DNA from: Pyronema omphalodes
Taxonomy: Eukaryota; Ascomycota; Pezizomycetes; Pezizales; Pyronemataceae
Length of the DNA: 64,000 nt
Direction: 5' to 3'
Assembly (NCBI GenBank): GCA_024516155.1
Contig: JAJJXM010000044.1
Location: 372,001-436,000, forward strand
Numbering within the stretch: position 1 is the first letter of the stretch; each line of letters begins with the position of its first letter. The translations under genes were made by a program, and so were the position numbers. Positions 38,603 through 48,251 of the stretch are shown piece by piece. The notes under the pieces were generated by a model. The model saw nothing but the letters and a program-made list of their open reading frames with translations, did no database searches and had not been told where the DNA came from.

Positions 38603-39210
38603 ATGCCTGTCCTGAACATTAGTCGCAAAGGACGCAGCCTGCAGCACGTCAGTGCAGGTCTCCACGGTGGAGCGTTCACCCGCACTCTGCCCTACACTGC
38701 AGCCCGGCGGTGGGAAGAGTCACTGAAGACGAGACCGAATCGCTTAATCCTGCCACCTGGATACCATCGCAGTCAAAATGATGGTCCCATTGAACCACCC
38801 AAGCTCGAAAGCGATATCGAAAATTCATACCACCTCGATCCAGACGGCATCGAACGACATGCGCAGCACAACATGTTCAGGCACTCCCGTCGGGCCAAGG
38901 CGGCTGGACAACAAGCCACTGCGGCGAACTGGATCAAGGCTGAGCAGAGAATGATCGCATTTCGGACACCTGCACAGCGACCTGAGCCATGTGACTGTCC
39001 GACTGAGGATATCAATGCACTCTTCATCTCCTTGGAGTCATATGAGATACGCATGGTTCCCCTGTGCATTTGTGGACAACGCTCTTCATCATTTGTTCGG
39101 GACGGATTCTTCCCATCAACCCCAGTCAAACCTCGGACATTCTTTTCCATCAGACTCCTACGCCTTTTACATGAGCAAGGGATTAGAGGTGGCCCTTCAA
39201 AGTATGCATG
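38603..39210 (+). pseudogene. KDZ-type transposase CxC1 region, 5' part
   Basis: Plus-strand frame with a start at 38603. Residues to about 130 are basic and variable. Then come the paired Cys clusters CDCPTEDIN and PLCICGQR, followed by FVRDGFFPSTPVKP, the pattern of the CxC1 domain that precedes KDZ (Kyakuja-Dileera-Zisupton) transposases. The frame is cut at 39210 by retroelement 1 and resumes in the same frame at 48181 (WAAALGAVHEIYMAKTL after excision of one target duplication). It is cut again at 48251 by another LTR. The catalytic part is not in the window. Confidence 0.7.
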
Positions 39211-40620
39211 TGTGAACCTGGGCACAGCTTCGACTATGCAGAGGCTTATCCGATTGTATCTCTAGTGCTTCGTTCTCAGGGTTGACAGACACTTCGTTCC
39301 CAAGAACAGACAGACACTTCGTTCCCAAGAACTAATAGAGCTTATCCAAAGATAAAGCTAGGAAGAGAATTAATCGATCACAGGCGGAATAAACTTAAGG
39401 GTTGTCTTCGGAGGTATTCGTTGGTGATAATAGGTATCGTCGCGTAGAGGATCAAATGGTTGATGATGGAGGAGAGAGAGGGAAGACAAAGGCTCTTTTA
39501 TAGACTTTCGTCTACAAGTTCGCCCAGACTTCCTAGGGAACCAATTTCCAAACTGAGCCTAGGAGATAAGACAAGAGTCATTTCTGAGACGCATCTGCTG
39601 ATAGATTGCATCATACGAAGTGCGTAATCATATTGATTACTTGCTTGCATGATGCTTGCTATCGTCAGACTAATCCTTGACATTCCTCTCTGTACTACCA
39701 CACCTTCCAATCAGGTGTCAGGGTTATGAGTCATATGGGAGGGCAACTCCGCTTGACTGCATAATGCATGAACTCCTCTGACAAAATAACATGTGAGTCA
39801 TTTATCTTGTGAGTCGTGCTATCATAGATCTCCCTAGAGAATCTCGATTGCGAATGGAGGAATCTGACATCATAAGGCATCCATGCCCTACCGGAGTGGA
39901 TCACTCCGACACATTCCTGTGTGATGTCATTATGGCTCCACCTGCGCGCACTTGCGCGTAGCCACACCCTGGTGTGGATGCAAACGCCGAGCTGTTCCTT
40001 GGTTGGTAGTCAATAGCCTAAGGGCGCATCATATCGGTTCCACCAAACAGTTTCCTTGAGAGGGTTGCATGCTTATGGACGTCGTCTCATGCCTTAGCAA
40101 TCTTGACCCTTGTCCATAGCCCCACTCCTGTTTGCCGACTAGACTCTGCCTTGTCTTCCTGGCTGACCATTCACCCAACTAAGTAACACCGGATGATTTC
40201 GTCGCACCGCTCTGCACATCCTTGGAACTCTCTTCCGATGCAGACCCCTTCGTAGCCGTGAACTTCCGAACACTCCTCAAGTATAAGGAGGTGTCCTTTC
40301 GTCTTCGTCTTTGTTCTCCATCAGCGTCGTTCGTAGTTGCTCAAGGGTAAGTCGACACCCATGAGGTAAGTGTTCCCCAATCTCTTCTCTTCTGAATCCT
40401 CCCAAACTGACATTGAATAATAGTTGCGACGCCTTGGGCCGGGATCCTTGTGAGGTCCTATCGGAAAGTCACGAATCACGTGACGTGGCTTGTCGGAGCT
40501 CCTCTGGGGGTTCCGGCCCGGGATACTAATCTGACTATTCATTCTCTGTCGAGTTTGCCATATTCTCCATTGCGTTATATATGATACTAATTCTATCCTC
40601 ACACATTTTAGGGTGTGACA
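39211..40620 (-). repeat. 3' LTR of retroelement 1 (1,410 bp)
   Basis: On the plus strand it starts TGTGAACC and ends GGGTGTGACA; same length as 46766-48175, with about six mismatches by eye. Contains TATAAAAGAG on the minus strand near 39495-39504. The purine-rich tract GGGGAGAGGTGG (minus strand, 40632-40621) abuts it, as expected for a polypurine tract. Confidence 0.95.
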
Positions 40621-40791
40621 CCACCTCTCCCCTGTTCAAGCTTCGTCCCGAAGCTCGTAGTTTATCTTTCTGTGATCGCACCACGCCGTAGCCTAGTGAC
40701 TTAAGTGATCAATTTTGGATGTAGTCCTCCAGCCCCTACATCCTACTACCAACTCTACCTGATGAAAACCACATGGGAAAAACATCAAGCA

Positions 40792-43749
40792 TTAGTCTTT
40801 GAGTCGGTAGTCCCTCGGAGAATCAGGATACTTGAGATGGAAATCTCTTAGCTTCTCCTGACCTCCTACTGAAAAGTTGTCGAAGGGTTCTGCCGTCCAG
40901 TCTTTCTTGTTGGGCCACCCTAGCCATTTGACGAGGTAAAGTACTCTGCTGCCTGATTTGTAGCTGCTCATAATTTCGTCTATGTCGTACTCCTCGCTTC
41001 CCTCAACATCGTCTGCTTCCCGAAGAATTTTGTTTGGGTCTGGTGGAGCTCTGGTTCCAGTGTGGAAGGGCTCCAGTAGGGAAGTGTGGAAGACATTGTG
41101 AATCTTCCATCTTCTTGGTAGTGTGAGACGTATTGCTGTTGGGGATATGACCTTTTCGATTTGGAATGGACCATGTAATTTGTGATCCAATTTGTGTGAT
41201 GGGCGTCTTGTTTTTATGTGTCGTCCATCGAGCATAACCAAGTCTCCAACTTGGTAAGTAGGGGCCTCCTTTCGCTGAAGGTCTGCATACTTCTTCATTC
41301 TTTCTTGTGCCTTCAGTAATGCTGACCTAGCACCTTCATGCACTGTATGCATCCAATGAGCGTATGCTTTGCTGGCCGGGTTTTGCACAGCTGTTGGAAT
41401 GGGATTGCTGGCAATGGGGTTGTAACCGTAATTCGCATAAAAAGGTGATAGTCCTGTAGCGCTGGTTACTGAGTTGTTGTAAGCGAACTCAGCCATTGGC
41501 AATAGATCAACCCAATCATTCATCTCATGATTGACAAAGGAGCGGAGGTATGCTTCAATTGTCTGGTTAAGTCGTTCCGTCTGTCCATCTGTTTGAGGGT
41601 GGAACGCTGTGGACATTCTAGGTTTGATTGCTAGTGTCCCAAGAAATGCTTTCCAGGTGGTGCTTGTAAACCTGGAGTCTCTGTCCGACACAATATCCGT
41701 AGGTAGCCCATGTAACTTCCAAATTTCCTTCGCAAAGATTCTAACAAGGTCTGCAGTTGTCTTGCCGTCTTTTTGCAGTGGTATGAAGTGGGCCATCTTA
41801 GAGAATCTGTCAACTATTACCCATAGCTGATCGCATCCATTGGATTCTGGTAGGTCGGTGATAAAGTCCATGGCGATTGATTGCCATGGGGCATAGGGTA
41901 GTTCCAAAGGTTGAAGTAATCCGTACTTGAGGTGCCGTGCTTTTTTGTCTTTTTGACATTCCATACAACTCTTTACATAAGTTATTATTTGTTCTTCCAT
42001 TCTTGGCCACCAGAAGTTCCTTCGTATTAATTCAATTGTTTTGTCCTGTCCGAAGTGACCTGCAATTTTCGAGTCATGTTCAGATTCCAGAACTGTCTTT
42101 ACCAAATCCTTTGGTACCCATAGTTTTTCCTTTCGATAGACTATGCCATTATCTATCGTCAATGGTTCCTTAATTTTCTTTGTTGCCTCCACGTAAATCT
42201 CATCCAGCTTACCAGCTTCCTGTACCATCTTCAAGAATTCTTCTGACCATTTAATAAAAGGAATAGAGGAGAGACGTGCTGAAGAAATAATAAATGATGT
42301 TCCTTCTCCAGCACTGCTGATTGACGAAATGGATGCAAAATGACTCTTATGCAGGATCGTCGTAATCGGCTGATCTTCACCTCCCCCCTTTTCAGGTCGG
42401 AACTCCGGACGCCTAGATAGAGCATCAGGTTTCCCATTTTTAACCCCAGGTCTATAAAAAATCTTAAAGTCAACGCCAGCAAGCTCTTGAGCCCATCTAG
42501 CTTGACGTCGATTGAGTACTTTTGTTGTTGTAAAGTACTCAAGGTTTTGGTGGTCGCTGTAAACTTGGACAGTGTGCATTGCTCCCTCAAGATATCGTCT
42601 CCATACTTTAAATGAGTCCACAATAGCCAACAGCTCTTTGTCATGGATCTCATAGTTAATCTCAGCAGGAGTGAATTTTCTTGAGTGGAAAGCAATGGGG
42701 TGCAACTTTCCATCTTCCCCCTTCTGGGATAGAACTGTGCCTAAAGCAAAATCTGAAGCATCTGTTTCAACAATGCAAACCTGTCTTGGGTCAAAATGAC
42801 TTAAGATTGGTGCAGTAGTGAAACGACTTTTGAGCTCATCAAATGCTAGTTCCATAGCAACAGTCCATTCCCATTTCTTCGCATCGCCCTTTGTTGATTC
42901 TGTGAGAGGTCGACATATTTTGGAGAAGTCCTTGATGAATCTGCGATAGAAGTTTGCGAATCCAAGAAAGCCCTGTGTTTCTTTCAAGGATTTTGGGGGT
43001 TCCCATACCAGGACTGTTTGTACCTTGTCCTTTGCCATTTCAATGCCATTTTCGCTGATAATATAACCCAGAAATTCCACTCTGTTTTGTCCCCAAACAC
43101 ATTTTTCCGGAGAGATAACCAGCCCATTTTCTTCCAATCTCTTTAACACTTCCTTAACCAATTTGTCGTGTTCTTCCTCTGTCTCAGCATATATGAGAAC
43201 ATCATCAATATACGCAATTACTCCCTGATCCAACATGTCTCTAAAGATATGATTCATCATATCTTGGAATGTGGCTGGGGCATTGCTCAAGCCAAAAGGC
43301 ATAACCGAAAATTCATATAATCCATATCGGCATCGAAAGGCCGTTTTCCATTCATCTCCTTCTTTTATTCTGATGAGATGATATCCATTCTTGAGGTCCA
43401 TTTTCGTAAATATTTTTGCTCCTCTAACTCTGTCTTGTAATTCTGACATGAGTGGGAGTGGGTACCGGTTGGCAATTGTAATTTTGTTGATGCCCCGGTA
43501 ATCAACACATAACCGTAGACCTCTGCCATGAGGCTTTGGGACAAAGAGAATAGGAGCTGCTGCTGGTGACTTGGAAGGTCTGATTTTACCAGTACGCAGC
43601 ATATCCTTCAACCATTCTCTAAGTGTCTCTAGCTCAACTTCGTTGAGAGCATAGACAGGTCCCCAAGGAGGCTTTTCGCCTTCAACTAGGTCAATCGCAT
43701 GGTCGTAGGGTTTGTGATCAGGAAGCCTATCTGCAGCTTCCTTTGTCAT
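40792..43749 (-). CDS. Pol of retroelement 1: RT-RNase H-integrase-chromodomain
   Basis: 985-codon frame. [39 protein letters not shown] and YIDDVLIYAE (about residues 80-190). RNase [12 protein letters not shown] and YEIHDKELLAIV. Integrase: HHCC zinc finger (HDSKIAGHF to CMEC, about 570-605), then the DDE core in MDFITDLP, VSDRDSRF and PQTDGQTERLN. C-terminal chromodomain-like EEYDIDEIMSSYKSGSRVLY. The frame is +1 relative to the protease frame at about 43765-43775 (CGGCGGCTGG), so one extra base separates them. The equivalent protein of element 3 reads through this point, so this looks like a mutation or sequencing error. Confidence 0.93.
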   Translation of the reverse strand: MTKEAADRLPDHKPYDHAIDLVEGEKPPWGPVYALNEVELETLREWLKDMLRTGKIRPSKSPAAAPILFVPKPHGRGLRLCVDYRGINKITIANRYPLPLMSELQDRVRGAKIFTKMDLKNGYHLIRIKEGDEWKTAFRCRYGLYEFSVMPFGLSNAPATFQDMMNHIFRDMLDQGVIAYIDDVLIYAETEEEHDKLVKEVLKRLEENGLVISPEKCVWGQNRVEFLGYIISENGIEMAKDKVQTVLVWEPPKSLKETQGFLGFANFYRRFIKDFSKICRPLTESTKGDAKKWEWTVAMELAFDELKSRFTTAPILSHFDPRQVCIVETDASDFALGTVLSQKGEDGKLHPIAFHSRKFTPAEINYEIHDKELLAIVDSFKVWRRYLEGAMHTVQVYSDHQNLEYFTTTKVLNRRQARWAQELAGVDFKIFYRPGVKNGKPDALSRRPEFRPEKGGGEDQPITTILHKSHFASISSISSAGEGTSFIISSARLSSIPFIKWSEEFLKMVQEAGKLDEIYVEATKKIKEPLTIDNGIVYRKEKLWVPKDLVKTVLESEHDSKIAGHFGQDKTIELIRRNFWWPRMEEQIITYVKSCMECQKDKKARHLKYGLLQPLELPYAPWQSIAMDFITDLPESNGCDQLWVIVDRFSKMAHFIPLQKDGKTTADLVRIFAKEIWKLHGLPTDIVSDRDSRFTSTTWKAFLGTLAIKPRMSTAFHPQTDGQTERLNQTIEAYLRSFVNHEMNDWVDLLPMAEFAYNNSVTSATGLSPFYANYGYNPIASNPIPTAVQNPASKAYAHWMHTVHEGARSALLKAQERMKKYADLQRKEAPTYQVGDLVMLDGRHIKTRRPSHKLDHKLHGPFQIEKVISPTAIRLTLPRRWKIHNVFHTSLLEPFHTGTRAPPDPNKILREADDVEGSEEYDIDEIMSSYKSGSRVLYLVKWLGWPNKKDWTAEPFDNFSVGGQEKLRDFHLKYPDSPRDYRLKD

Positions 43750-44401
43750 AATGTTGATCCAGCCGCCGGAATGTCTCTGGGACTTGCTGAAGGGCCTCAG
43801 ATAATTCCTCTTTGGTGGATACAGATGAGATGTGGCCTAAGACTAAGGCTTCTGGATGGTCGAGGACATGTTTATCGACTTTGAGTGAGAAGGCACTGGC
43901 TTGTGCCTTTGTACATTTTTCTTTGCAACGTGAGGATGTAAAGGAGATTTTGTCTTGATCTCCCCAAAGGTTGCAGGGCTGATGTAGTGCCATCCACCAA
44001 TAAGGCAGGATAGCATCGCAGTCACTATCTAGTGGAGCGACTTCGAAAGATTCTGCAGCAAAGTGTTTCTTATGCTGCAGTAAAAAGGGAACCGTAAAGA
44101 CTTCGCCTGCTCCAGCAACTATCTCATTGTTGAAGTTGCGGATTTGTAAAGGGGTGTCTCTCTTAACGGTTGGGATTTTGTATTTGTGGACAAAGGCTTT
44201 GTCCAGGAGGGCAGCAGTAGATCCTGTATCAAGAAGGACTCTAACTGTGCGTTGTTGATTCTTGGACCAGTTGAGAACCATGTTGATAATTGGTCTCGGT
44301 CCATGGTGAGGAGGAGTGGGAGCTGATTCCTGGGTAACTGGAATAGCTGCTCCATTGTCTTTTCTTCGACTCTTAGTCCTGGTCGACAGAAGGCTGTCCA
44401 T
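43727..44401 (-). CDS. Aspartic protease region of retroelement 1
   Basis: Frame continuous with the -1 frameshift product of gag (open back to the gag stop). Contains the active-site motif VLLDTGSTAALLD (Asp-Thr-Gly) and the downstream DCDAILPYWWM block typical of these proteases. Ends out of frame with RT after ETFRR, because of one extra base. The ATG at 44401 is probably not used as a start. Confidence 0.85.
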   Translation of the reverse strand: MDSLLSTRTKSRRKDNGAAIPVTQESAPTPPHHGPRPIINMVLNWSKNQQRTVRVLLDTGSTAALLDKAFVHKYKIPTVKRDTPLQIRNFNNEIVAGAGEVFTVPFLLQHKKHFAAESFEVAPLDSDCDAILPYWWMALHQPCNLWGDQDKISFTSSRCKEKCTKAQASAFSLKVDKHVLDHPEALVLGHISSVSTKEELSEALQQVPETFRRLDQHYDKGSCR

Positions 44402-44484
44402 TGATTTCCTTTTTATTCCTGCGCATTTCCCTATTACTGCGTCTTCATATCCATCCTCCTCGGGTGACGCTTCCCTAGAGGACT

Positions 44485-44494
44485 CTAAAAATCC
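44485..44494 (-). promoter_or_regulatory. U-run at the gag stop of element 1 (frameshift candidate)
   Basis: The sequence GGATTTTTAG spans the gag stop (TAG at 44487-44485). The protease frame is -1 relative to gag and is open through this point. It is not a canonical X-XXY-YYZ heptamer, unlike the sites in elements 2 and 3; possibly a stop-dependent slip on the T run. Confidence 0.45.
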
Positions 44495-46656
44495 GAATCA
44501 ATAACTTCCTCATCCTCCATTTCACAAATCCTTGGTTGCGCATCAGACATATGAGTGTCTTCCTCATCTTGCCTTACTGCAGCAGTCTTCGCCTTTTTGG
44601 CTTCCTTGGGCTTTTCCTGTTCATGCCCTTCTTCATGATCTTCATCATCCCGCTTCCTCTTTCCTGAAGAAGCTACCTTTCCATCCTTCGCCAACTCAGT
44701 TCCCCCAACTGTCTTCTTTGCATAGCAGTCGTACATTCTATGACCAGCACGACCACATCGCCAACATTCAGCCTTATCTTTCTTGTGTTTGTCGATTTCG
44801 GCTTGGGGTACTCCTTGCAAAGCCTCCCTTCCTGAGGCATAAACCGCCGGTTTATCTGACTTCCTGTCCTTTTTCCCAGCAAATTCCTTCTTAGATCCCT
44901 TATCCTTAACCTTTCGGTCCTTCTGCTGCACCTCACGTGGGCGAGCAGCTTCCCTTTCTTTCCCTTTATCCTTGCGTTCCCCACGCACTTCTAAGGTCTT
45001 TTTCTTCGTATACCCCAATTCTTCATTCAAGCCTTCCACAACATGTGCAGCTTCTTTGACTGCATGAATCAGGGCAACATCATCATTGGGAACCTCTCCA
45101 CACCGTTGGTAAACCATCTTCTTGATAGCTGGTGTCATAGCCTCCCATATCACATTCCTAAACATAGGGCCCAGTGCTCCAACACGCATATTCAGATCCT
45201 CCAACTTAGTGATATAATCATCGATATCACCATCGTACTGTAGTTCTGTAATGCGTTTGACGTCCTTCTGAGCCTCCCTCTTATCCTCGAACCTTGTCTC
45301 AAATGCACTGGAAAATGCAGCCCAAGTATCCTTCAATTTCTGTTTCTGAATAGACTTCCTGCGCTCCTGGTGCCATGCTAAAGCCTTGTGGGTGAATAGA
45401 CTACCAACCCACTTAACCTGCGCATCTTGATCAGGCCAGGATGTGGCATAGGTTTCCACGTAATCCTGTACTGACATCCACCAGGCTCTAAGCAGAGTCT
45501 TGTCCTTTCCTGAGAAAAATTGAGGTGCCTTGAGTTCTGGCATCTTGGGTCTCTTTGGTGCATCTCTGGGTCCTTGGATCTTGTCGATAATGGAAGTGAG
45601 GAATCTTGTTGCATCCTCCTCAGCTTCTCTTTCTTCTCTAGTCTTTTGGCGAGGGGGCCTTTCTGGCTGTCTGGGTCTTCCCTGACCATCATCGGAGGGC
45701 TCAGGAGGGGGAATGGTAACCCTTCTTCTTGGAGGGCCATTGCCTCGTCCTCCATTTCCTCCTGCTGCTGGAGGGGGTGTGTCGTTTCTAGAGGGTGGTA
45801 GATTTGTGTCTACTGCCACCTGAAAAATGCTTGGGGAGACAGTTCTGCGTTGGGGTTCGTCCTGTACCGCATCCGCAAGTGACTGTGCATCGATAGGTAT
45901 GTTGTTGGCTGTCATGTCCATGACCCTTTGAATGACCTTATCGATAATCTCCTTCTTTTCATTTTCCCTTTCTGTCTCATACTCCAAAAGCCTTCGTTGC
46001 TGTTCTTGCTCATTGTGGGCTAAAAGACGGATTTGCTCGTCCCTTTGTTGGTCAGCCTGGTTCTTTGTGGCTGCCCAGCCTTCAACACCGAAGTTCCATC
46101 CTTGTTGATGGTTTGAGAATCCTTGGAGGTAATCATTGATGATCTGTACACCAATGTTGAGTTGTTGAACAGCCTGGTGGTTGGCTGTTTGCTTTTCTTG
46201 AGCGTCCGTGGCTAGTTCACCAAGGGCGTTCCAAACCTGAGAACTGAATTCATTGCTTGACTGGATGAGTCTAAAAATGGCTGTTTGGTTGAGTTCTCTG
46301 TCGATGTCGCCTTGTCGAATAACAACATCGTAGGCATTTTGCATAATGCCTGACATTTCTTGGTACAGATTCTTGACGTTTTGCATATCGGTCTGTACAG
46401 AGACTCCTTCTTTCTTCAGGGCTTCAATCAATGCCTGCACATCTTGTTCAGTTGTCTCCATCCTGTCCACCATCTTGACGAACCATTCTGGAAGCTGGTC
46501 CCTGCTGACAGTGGTTCCCTGGCGAACTACAGCTTTACCAGCTGCAGAGAGTTGGTCCCATGACTGAGGGCAATGGACTTCCACCATATCTCCCATGGAA
46601 ACATCGTCATCGTGACGGGCTGCCGGGGATGCAGTGATTCTGCGGTAGGAGGACAT
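44485..46656 (-). CDS. Gag of retroelement 1
   Basis: 723 residues. Coiled-coil N-terminal half, Pro/Arg-rich middle, a retrotransposon gag capsid-like region (about 400-530, e.g. AWWMSVQDYVETY and ALAWHQERRKS), a Lys-rich linker and one zinc knuckle CWRCGRAGHRMYDC (C-x2-C-x4-H-x4-C). Acidic C-terminus ending Ser-Asp-Phe just before the stop. Related to Gag of element 3 in layout and in the ALQGVPQAEIDKHK segment. Confidence 0.9.
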   Translation of the reverse strand: MSSYRRITASPAARHDDDVSMGDMVEVHCPQSWDQLSAAGKAVVRQGTTVSRDQLPEWFVKMVDRMETTEQDVQALIEALKKEGVSVQTDMQNVKNLYQEMSGIMQNAYDVVIRQGDIDRELNQTAIFRLIQSSNEFSSQVWNALGELATDAQEKQTANHQAVQQLNIGVQIINDYLQGFSNHQQGWNFGVEGWAATKNQADQQRDEQIRLLAHNEQEQQRRLLEYETERENEKKEIIDKVIQRVMDMTANNIPIDAQSLADAVQDEPQRRTVSPSIFQVAVDTNLPPSRNDTPPPAAGGNGGRGNGPPRRRVTIPPPEPSDDGQGRPRQPERPPRQKTREEREAEEDATRFLTSIIDKIQGPRDAPKRPKMPELKAPQFFSGKDKTLLRAWWMSVQDYVETYATSWPDQDAQVKWVGSLFTHKALAWHQERRKSIQKQKLKDTWAAFSSAFETRFEDKREAQKDVKRITELQYDGDIDDYITKLEDLNMRVGALGPMFRNVIWEAMTPAIKKMVYQRCGEVPNDDVALIHAVKEAAHVVEGLNEELGYTKKKTLEVRGERKDKGKEREAARPREVQQKDRKVKDKGSKKEFAGKKDRKSDKPAVYASGREALQGVPQAEIDKHKKDKAECWRCGRAGHRMYDCYAKKTVGGTELAKDGKVASSGKRKRDDEDHEEGHEQEKPKEAKKAKTAAVRQDEEDTHMSDAQPRICEMEDEEVIDSDF

Positions 46657-46751
46657 TGCTGAGTAGTAGGTGCTTTGTGAAATTGATCTTGCTTGCCCTA
46701 GAAGAGGGTCTTTTCGTTATCGTATCGATTAATAAACTTGGTAGCTTGTAG

Positions 46752-46763
46752 CCTTAAGTTTAT
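46752..46763 (-). promoter_or_regulatory. Self-priming primer-binding site, element 1
   Basis: Three bases inside the 5' LTR. The 12 bases CCTTAAGTTTAT (plus strand) are the reverse complement of 46944-46955 within the LTR, i.e. of the element's own RNA about 190 nt before the LTR end. No TGG start typical of a tRNA primer site. Fits Tf1/sushi-type self-priming. Confidence 0.6.
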
Positions 46764-46765
46764 AG

Positions 46766-48175
46766 TGTGAACCTGGGCACAGCTTCGACTATGCAGAGGC
46801 TTATCCGATTGTATCTCTAGTGCTTCGTTCTCAGGGTTGACAGACACTTCGTTCCCAAGAACAGACAGACACTTCGTTCCCAAGAACTAATAGAGCTTAT
46901 CCAAAGATAAAGCTAGGAAGAGAATTAATCGATCACAGGCGGAATAAACTTAAGGGTTGTCTTCGGAGGTATTCGTTGGTGATAATAGGTATCGTCGCGT
47001 AGAGGATCAAATGGTTGATGATGGAGGAGAGAGAGGGAAGACAAAGGCTCTTTTATAGACTTTCGTCTACAAGTTCGCCCAGACTTCCTAGGGAACCAAT
47101 TTCCAAACTGAGCCTAGGAGATAAGACAAGAGTCATTTCTGAGACGCATCTGCTGATAGATTGCATCATACGAAGTGCGTAATCATATTGATTACTTGCT
47201 TGCATGATGCTTGCTATCGTCAGACTAATCCTTGACATTCCTCTCTGTACTACCACACCTTCCAATCAGGTGTCAGGGTTATGAGTCATATGGGAGGGCA
47301 ACTCCGCTTGACTGCATAATGCATGAACTCCTCTGACAAAATAACATGTGAGTCATTTATCTTGTGAGTCGTGCTATCATAGATCTCCCTAGAGAATCTC
47401 GATTGCGAATGGAGGAATCTGACATCATAAGGCATCCATGCCCTACCGGAGTGGATCACTCCGACACATTCCTGTGTGATGTCATTATGGCTCCACCTGC
47501 GCGCACTTGCGCGTAGCCACACCCTGGTGTGGATGCAAACGGCGAGCTGTTCCTTGGTTGGTAGTCAATAGCCTAAGGGCGCATCATATCGGTTCCACCA
47601 AACAGTTTCCTTGAGAGGGTTGCATGCTTATGGACGTCGTCTCATGCCTTAGCAATCTTGACCCTTGTCCATAGCCCCACTCCTGTTTGCCGACTAGACT
47701 CTGCCTTGTCTTCCTGGCTGACCATTCACCCAACTAAGTAACGCCGGATGATTTCGTCGCACCGCTCTGCACATCCTTGGAACTCTCTTCCGATGCAGAC
47801 CCCTTCGTAGCCGTGAACTTCCGAACACTCCTCAAGTATAAGGAGGTGTCCTTTCGTCTTCGTCTTTGTTCTCCATCAGCGTCGTTCGTAGTTGCTCAAG
47901 GGTAAGTCGACACCCATGAGGTAAGTGTTCCCCAATCTCTTCTCTTCTGAATCCTCCCAAACTGACATTGAATAATAGTTGCGACGCCTCGGGCCGGGAC
48001 CCTCGTGAGGTCCTATCGGAAAGTCACGAATCACGTGACGTGGCTTGTCGGAGCTCCTCTGGGGGTTCCGGCCCGGGATACTAATCTGACTATTCATTCT
48101 CTGTCGAGTTTGCCATATTCTCCATTGCGTTATATATGATACCAATTCTATCCTCACACATTTTAGGGTGTGACA
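46766..48175 (-). repeat. 5' LTR of retroelement 1 (1,410 bp)
   Basis: Partner of 39211-40620. On the minus strand it begins TGTCACACCC and ends GGTTCACA. Minus-strand TATAAAAGAG lies near 47059-47050 and a weaker TATTAT near 46986, about 30 nt before the segment complementary to the primer-binding site. Confidence 0.95.
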
Positions 48176-48180
48176 GCATG

Positions 48181-48251
48181 GGCTGCTGCACTTGGAGCGG
48201 TACATGAGATATATATGGCCAAGACGTTACGGGACTTCTATGACTTGTTTC
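48181..48251 (+). pseudogene. KDZ transposase CxC1 region, continuation
   Basis: Continues the frame that stops at 39210: TGG-GCT-GCT follows once element 1 and one GCATG copy are removed, giving KTLRDFYDLF before the next LTR begins at 48252. Confidence 0.65.

Larger units (their letters stand above)
39211..48175 (-). mobile_element. Ty3/gypsy chromodomain retrotransposon 1, complete
   Basis: 8,965 bp with two 1,410-bp LTRs and a 5-bp target duplication GCATG at 39206-39210 and 48176-48180. Order on the minus strand: 5' LTR (48175-46766), primer-binding site, gag (46656-44485), protease in the -1 frame, RT-RNase H-integrase-chromodomain, polypurine tract, 3' LTR. Near-identical LTRs mean a recent insertion. 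Pol carries a one-base frame change between protease and RT, so this copy may not be autonomous. It split a KDZ transposase gene. Confidence 0.95.

Noticed and set aside
39498..39967. Two minus-strand frames duplicated at 47053 and 47286
   Set aside because: They lie within the LTRs of element 1 and are identical in both copies because the LTRs are; no protein family.
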